64,000 nucleotides of DNA from Tanticharoenia sakaeratensis NBRC 103193 (GTDB lineage: Bacteria; Pseudomonadota; Alphaproteobacteria; Acetobacterales; Acetobacteraceae). The stretch covers positions 62,001 through 126,000 of the forward strand of contig NZ_BALE01000048.1 in assembly GCF_000963885.1 (NCBI RefSeq). Reading direction: 5' to 3'. Below the pieces are notes generated by a model. That model saw only the letters and a list, made by a program, of their open reading frames with translations. It searched no databases and was not told the origin of the DNA. Of this stretch, positions 60,222 through 64,000 are shown in pieces. The position numbers and the translations under genes are program-made. The stretch's first letter is position 1; each line of letters starts with the position of its first letter.

Positions 60222-61601
60222 ATGGATCGCTCCCTCTCCGTTACCGACATGTCGCCCACGCTGGGCGAAAATCTGGCTTATGGCTGCGGCGATCTGTCGT
60301 CGAACCTGCTCTGGGGCGCATCCGGCGCGTTCCTGATGTATTTCTATACCGACGTCGCGCGGCTTCCCGCGCTCCAGGTTGCGACCCTGCTGCTGGTCGT
60401 GCGTATTTTCGACGCGCTGATCGACCCCTTGATCGGCTATGCCATCGACCGATCGCAAGGGCGACTGGTACGGCCGCTCATCAAGTACCTCGCGATCCCG
60501 TTCGGCGTCGTCGGGTTTCTGGCCTTCCTGCCGCTGCAGGGCAGCGACGCCCTCAAACTGGCGTGGGCCTATCTGACCTACATTGCGTTCGGCACCGTCT
60601 ATGCAGGGGTCAACACACCCTATGGCGTGCTCGGCAACATGATTGCACGCAACCGCACGGACCGCGTGGCACAGGCCGCCTTTCGCATGGTCGGCTGCCT
60701 GTGCGGGCAGCTGGCCATCGCGGGCCTGACCCTGCCTCTGGTGCACTGGTTCGGCCACGGAACCGATCTTTCGGCCCAGCGGGCCGGCTTTCCGCGCGCG
60801 ATGGCGCTTCTGGGCGTGGCAGGCGCCGCCCTGTGGTGGATCACGTATCGCTTCTGCCACGTCCGTCACGCGCCGGAACACAGCACGCATTCGCTGCGTG
60901 ATCTGCTGCGCGCCCTGATGCGGAACCGCCCCTGGGTCGTCTGCAATGTCGCGACCGTTTTTCTGTTCGTGAATATCTGCGCCTATGGCGGGTTCGCACT
61001 GTATTACGCCCATGTCGTCCTGCATCGCAGCACGGGATTCGGCAGCGTCCTTCTGACCATCACGACAGTGACCGGCATGGCAGGCTCGCTCCTGACCATC
61101 GCCCTCGCCCGGCGCTATGACCGGCGCGCGGTCCTGATCGGGTCGTTGATCGCGGAAATCGCGGGCCTGATCGTCATCGCATGTACCACGGGACAACTGG
61201 CCATCTTCCTGCCGGCCTTCGTTGTGATCGGCACGGCCGGCGGCATGCGATCGTCGCTGTTCTACTCGCTGATTTCCGATTCAATCGACTACGGCACGGC
61301 CCTGACCGGCGTGCGCTGCGCCGGCTTCGCCTATGCGTTCAACAGCCTCATCAGCAAGGTCGCCTTCGCGATTGCAGGAGCCCTGCTGGCGGAATGTCTG
61401 GCCGCCGGAGGCTACGATCCGGCCCGGACCTTCCAGCCGGCTTCGGTCGGCACCTGGATTTCAGCGGGCTTCGTGATCCTGCCTGCCATTTCCTCGGCCC
61501 TGTCGATCCCCCTCGTGCTGCTCTGCCCGTCCGATGCACGGCTGCACGGCGTCATCGCCGGTCATCGCGCCTCATTCAGGGCCGCGCCGAAGACGTCATA
61601 G
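60222..61601 (+). CDS. GPH-family sugar:cation symporter (MelB-like)
   Basis: Inner-membrane transporter of 459 residues. ATG 60222 is chosen; 60249 is an alternative. Family marks: LAYGCGDLSSNLLWGASGAFLMYFYTDV, RIFDALIDPLIGYAIDR near residue 65, GGMRSSLFYSLISDSIDYG at about 355 (the GPH family D-x2-E-like region). About 12 helices. It takes up a glycoside, pentoside or hexuronide, or a nucleoside. Its last 40 bp overlap the convergent nucleoside hydrolase. Confidence 0.88.
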   Translation: MDRSLSVTDMSPTLGENLAYGCGDLSSNLLWGASGAFLMYFYTDVARLPALQVATLLLVVRIFDALIDPLIGYAIDRSQGRLVRPLIKYLAIPFGVVGFLAFLPLQGSDALKLAWAYLTYIAFGTVYAGVNTPYGVLGNMIARNRTDRVAQAAFRMVGCLCGQLAIAGLTLPLVHWFGHGTDLSAQRAGFPRAMALLGVAGAALWWITYRFCHVRHAPEHSTHSLRDLLRALMRNRPWVVCNVATVFLFVNICAYGGFALYYAHVVLHRSTGFGSVLLTITTVTGMAGSLLTIALARRYDRRAVLIGSLIAEIAGLIVIACTTGQLAIFLPAFVVIGTAGGMRSSLFYSLISDSIDYGTALTGVRCAGFAYAFNSLISKVAFAIAGALLAECLAAGGYDPARTFQPASVGTWISAGFVILPAISSALSIPLVLLCPSDARLHGVIAGHRASFRAAPKTS

Positions 61602-62635
61602 AACCGGGCGACATCGACACCGGTCACGATCCGAACCGGAGGCCGTGTCCCGGGTGTCAGCGACGGGGCGCGCGCATGAGCACGGCCGTAGAACATGCCG
61701 CGCGCCGTCTCGACGTCCATTGTCGCCTGGACGGATGATGTCACGATCTCCGGGTGGATGGCGATCGCCATCGTCAACTCATCCCACATGGGACCACCGG
61801 TCACGGCATACCGATGAAAATAGGCTGATTGCCCGCTTCGCCCCTGTGCCGCGCGGCTGACAAGCTCCGGCGTCAACAGGACGGACAACGTAATGTCGCC
61901 GACATTGGTGATCCGGCTCCAGGGCGCCGACAGCACGATATGCGCGGCCTCCGGATCGAAAATCATGTTGAAGTCGGTATAGAAGTCGATCGCGTGACGC
62001 AGCTCCACGGCAATCTGCGCCTGATCGATATCGATCAGGCCGCCCATGAACACGAGCTGTTTCGCAAGCCCCGGAAAGGATGGATCGAGCGTAGTCGCCA
62101 GCGCCAGATCCGTCAGAGGCCCGCCCGCCACGATCGTGACCTGATGGGGATAGCGATGCACCGCCTCGATCATGGCGCGTGCAGCGGATTCGGGACGCAT
62201 CCGGATCGACGGCGCGCCCTCGACCAGCGTCGGCACAAGACGCGGGTCGTCCGGATGCGCGAAACGCTTCGGCGATGACGGCTGCCAGGCCCCTTTCCAC
62301 AGAAGGGTGCCGTATTGTGCCTCCCACGCCGTCATCTCGGATCGCGTTCGCAAAAGCGGGTGATCCGCGCCCGGATAAACCGCAACCGCGCCATGCCCGC
62401 TCAGTTCCAGAAAGCGCAGGAGATGGGCCGCGCCCTCGTCGCGCCATGCATCTCCCGTGACCGCACCGATCCCGACGATCGTGACGTCCGGATCGCCGAA
62501 TGCGGGATAGAGCGACTGGATGTTCGTCTCGCCCGGCCCCGAAAAATCGTTGTCCAGAAAGACCAATTCCCGCGCATGCGCGGGCATCGCCCACGCCATG
62601 CCGAACAGGGCAACACAAACCAGAAATTTTCGCAT
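61562..62635 (-). CDS. Periplasmic nucleoside hydrolase-like protein with altered metal motif
   Basis: A 357-residue protein with a signal peptide (MRKFLVCVALFGMAWAMPAHA). Fold features: VTIVAGGPLTDLALATTL, LAKQLVFMGGLIDI, TGGPMWDELTMAIAI, all as in inosine-uridine-preferring nucleoside hydrolases. The Ca2+ motif DxDxGxDD at the N-terminus reads DNDFSGPGETN, so two acidic positions differ. It starts in TGATG overlap with the TonB receptor gene. Activity on nucleosides is uncertain. Confidence 0.8.
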   Translation of the reverse strand: MRKFLVCVALFGMAWAMPAHARELVFLDNDFSGPGETNIQSLYPAFGDPDVTIVGIGAVTGDAWRDEGAAHLLRFLELSGHGAVAVYPGADHPLLRTRSEMTAWEAQYGTLLWKGAWQPSSPKRFAHPDDPRLVPTLVEGAPSIRMRPESAARAMIEAVHRYPHQVTIVAGGPLTDLALATTLDPSFPGLAKQLVFMGGLIDIDQAQIAVELRHAIDFYTDFNMIFDPEAAHIVLSAPWSRITNVGDITLSVLLTPELVSRAAQGRSGQSAYFHRYAVTGGPMWDELTMAIAIHPEIVTSSVQATMDVETARGMFYGRAHARAPSLTPGTRPPVRIVTGVDVARFYDVFGAALNEAR

Positions 62636-64000
62636 CAGAAATTATACTTCAGGGAGCCGCCGATGATTCGGGGGTCGTTGATATATCCGGTGTAGTTGTC
62701 GAAATCGAGCGCGCCGATCCCCACGACCTTGTTGGTGATGTTGCGGACGAAGACGGAGGCCTGATAATGCCGCTTCGTGTCGTCGAACGTCAGGCTGGCG
62801 CCCCCCAGAAGAAGGGCCTTGCCCTGAAACTCAACCGACTTGTAAAGCGTGAAATAATCCGTGCTGCGCCATGACCAGTCTGTCGCGAGGATGAGCCGCT
62901 GGGTCTGGTTCAGCGGGATGCGATAGCTGGCGTTCAGGTTCGCAACGAAGCGCGGAGCATAAGGCAGCGGATTGCCGTTGATCTCGGCAAGGCCTGTCTT
63001 GGAATCGACCGGATTGCGCAATGTGCAGCCAATGCCGCAATAGCTGGTTTCCAGACCCGGCGACTGGATCTCCGTGAAATTGTAGCTCATGTTACCGGCG
63101 ATCATCAGATTTTCGATCGGGTACGTTTCGATATTGAACTCGAAGCCACGGCCGATCGCATGCCGCGCATTCAGCAACTGGATCTGGTTGGACGTGCCGC
63201 CGGCGGCGGTCAGCTGCAAATTCTTGGTGTTCCACATGAACGCATCGCCTGAAAGCTGGACGCGCCCATGGGCAAGATTCGCCTTGTAGCCGAGCTCGAA
63301 GGACGTGTTTCGCTCGGCGGCGGCTTCCGAAATGTAGTTCTGGCTCGTCAGGCGGCCCTGGAAGCTGGGCGCCAGGAAGCCGGTTGCGGCCCGGAAATAG
63401 GCGCTCATGTTGGGCGTGATGTGATAATTGACGCTACCGTCCCAGCTGACGTTGTTCGATTCCGTGCTGTTGCCGAGCGAAAGTGGGCCATCCCCGCCGA
63501 AAATCCGGGTCGCTCCGAACCTCTTGAAATCGTATGTGTAGCGAATGCCGCCTGTCACGCTCAGGCTTTTGAGAATATTGTAGGTCAGCGAGTCGAAGAC
63601 GCCGACCGAATTCTCGTTCTGGCGCTGATTGGCAAGCTCGGTGGTCTTCATCGTCGTCGTGGAATAATCCGCGTCATAGTCGTCCAGAAATTCGTTGAAG
63701 TAATAGATTCCGCCCTGATTGAAGAATTTCCCGGTGTTGATGGTGTAGGCCCGGAGCTCTTCCGTCACCTGGCTGATTTTCGGCGCGGCCGTGCCTGTCT
63801 CCACGCTGAACGGCACGGTGCCGGGACTGCCGCCATCGATCGATCCGATCGATCCCAGCGATCCCTCGTCCCATGAACTGATGAACTGCAGACCGACATG
63901 GTCGAAATTCTTGGTGGCCTTGATATGACCGCCTGCGGTGGTGAGGTTCTGCGCGTTATCGCCATTCTGGGACACGTCGTTGATATCGTATCCGGACCGG
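62635..64000 (-). CDS. TonB-dependent receptor (N-terminus outside window)
   Basis: Outer-membrane beta-barrel receptor, 454 codons visible, still open at base 64000, so the plug and signal are missing. The visible part is the barrel: many strand pairs with alternating aromatic residues (NVSWDGSVNYHITPNMSAYFRAATGF, NTSFELGYKANLAHGRVQLSGDAF, NLNASYRIPLNQTQRLILATDWSWR) and the C-terminal IIGGSLKYNF ending in Phe. The start of the next gene overlaps its stop, so receptor and nucleoside hydrolase are co-translated. The ligand may be a nucleoside-like compound. Confidence 0.9.
   Translation of the reverse strand, partial: RSGYDINDVSQNGDNAQNLTTAGGHIKATKNFDHVGLQFISSWDEGSLGSIGSIDGGSPGTVPFSVETGTAAPKISQVTEELRAYTINTGKFFNQGGIYYFNEFLDDYDADYSTTTMKTTELANQRQNENSVGVFDSLTYNILKSLSVTGGIRYTYDFKRFGATRIFGGDGPLSLGNSTESNNVSWDGSVNYHITPNMSAYFRAATGFLAPSFQGRLTSQNYISEAAAERNTSFELGYKANLAHGRVQLSGDAFMWNTKNLQLTAAGGTSNQIQLLNARHAIGRGFEFNIETYPIENLMIAGNMSYNFTEIQSPGLETSYCGIGCTLRNPVDSKTGLAEINGNPLPYAPRFVANLNASYRIPLNQTQRLILATDWSWRSTDYFTLYKSVEFQGKALLLGGASLTFDDTKRHYQASVFVRNITNKVVGIGALDFDNYTGYINDPRIIGGSLKYNF

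Overview
The window reads as chromosome of a GC-rich alphaproteobacterium, most likely an acetic acid bacterium (Acetobacteraceae). Three things point there: the hisG-hisD-infA-maf-rng-yacG-tRNA-Phe block, a gluconate-2-dehydrogenase-type GMC oxidoreductase, and many sugar/exopolysaccharide genes. This is inference from gene content; no marker gene in the window settles the genus. No rRNA and no CRISPR array was seen.

Layout of the left part. 1-4125: FucP-like and sugar-porter MFS transporters with a GmhA-type isomerase, then an AIM24 protein, all on minus. 4198-5130: a small glycosyltransferase. 5351-6658: an RhlE-type RNA helicase. 7137-10906: nitroreductase and a probable glycolipid set (glycosyltransferase, LpxH-like phosphatase, diacylglycerol-kinase-like lipid kinase). 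11151-14254: NhaA and the metX-metW operon. 14515-18315: a 1266-residue four-part glycosyltransferase whose N-terminal repeats recur in the small glycosyltransferase. 18476-21555: small lipoproteins, a DksA-like protein, YnfA and small membrane proteins.

21858-36939 is a 15-kb integrative element in the 3' end of tRNA-Phe(GAA), bounded by 16-bp direct repeats. It carries a P4-type integrase, an XRE repressor with a divergent operator/promoter, a run of overlapping small genes, an AlpA/Xis-like gene, a primase-VapE helicase, and a putative origin (two opposed triplets of TGACGCA iterons around a short non-coding core, then two DnaA boxes). After these come a serine resolvase with TGAGAC repeats, a small-terminase-like gene, a large terminase split into ATPase and nuclease ORFs, a lipoprotein and one tail-like protein. 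It has no capsid, portal or lysis genes. The architecture is that of a phage satellite (PICI-like) and is the most unusual thing here. Two AT-rich genes on the opposite strand look like cargo.

Right part. 37028-41380: conserved housekeeping block (yacG, RNase E/G-like, maf, infA, hisD, hisG). 41814-46592: SPFH protein, aspartyl-protease-like protein, and a two-gene GMC dehydrogenase whose small subunit is fused to a degenerate hydrolase domain. 47365-48917: DUF892 and DUF4126 proteins. 48984-53034: hydroxyacid dehydrogenase and gamma-glutamyltransferase, divergent from an amidase. 53348-61601: a divergent cluster around an IclR regulator with two FolD paralogues, a MetF-like reductase, a quinone reductase, a lipase-like lipoprotein and two transporters, suggesting folate-linked C1 catabolism of an unknown substrate. 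61562-64000: a periplasmic nucleoside-hydrolase-like protein translationally coupled to a TonB-dependent receptor that runs off the window.
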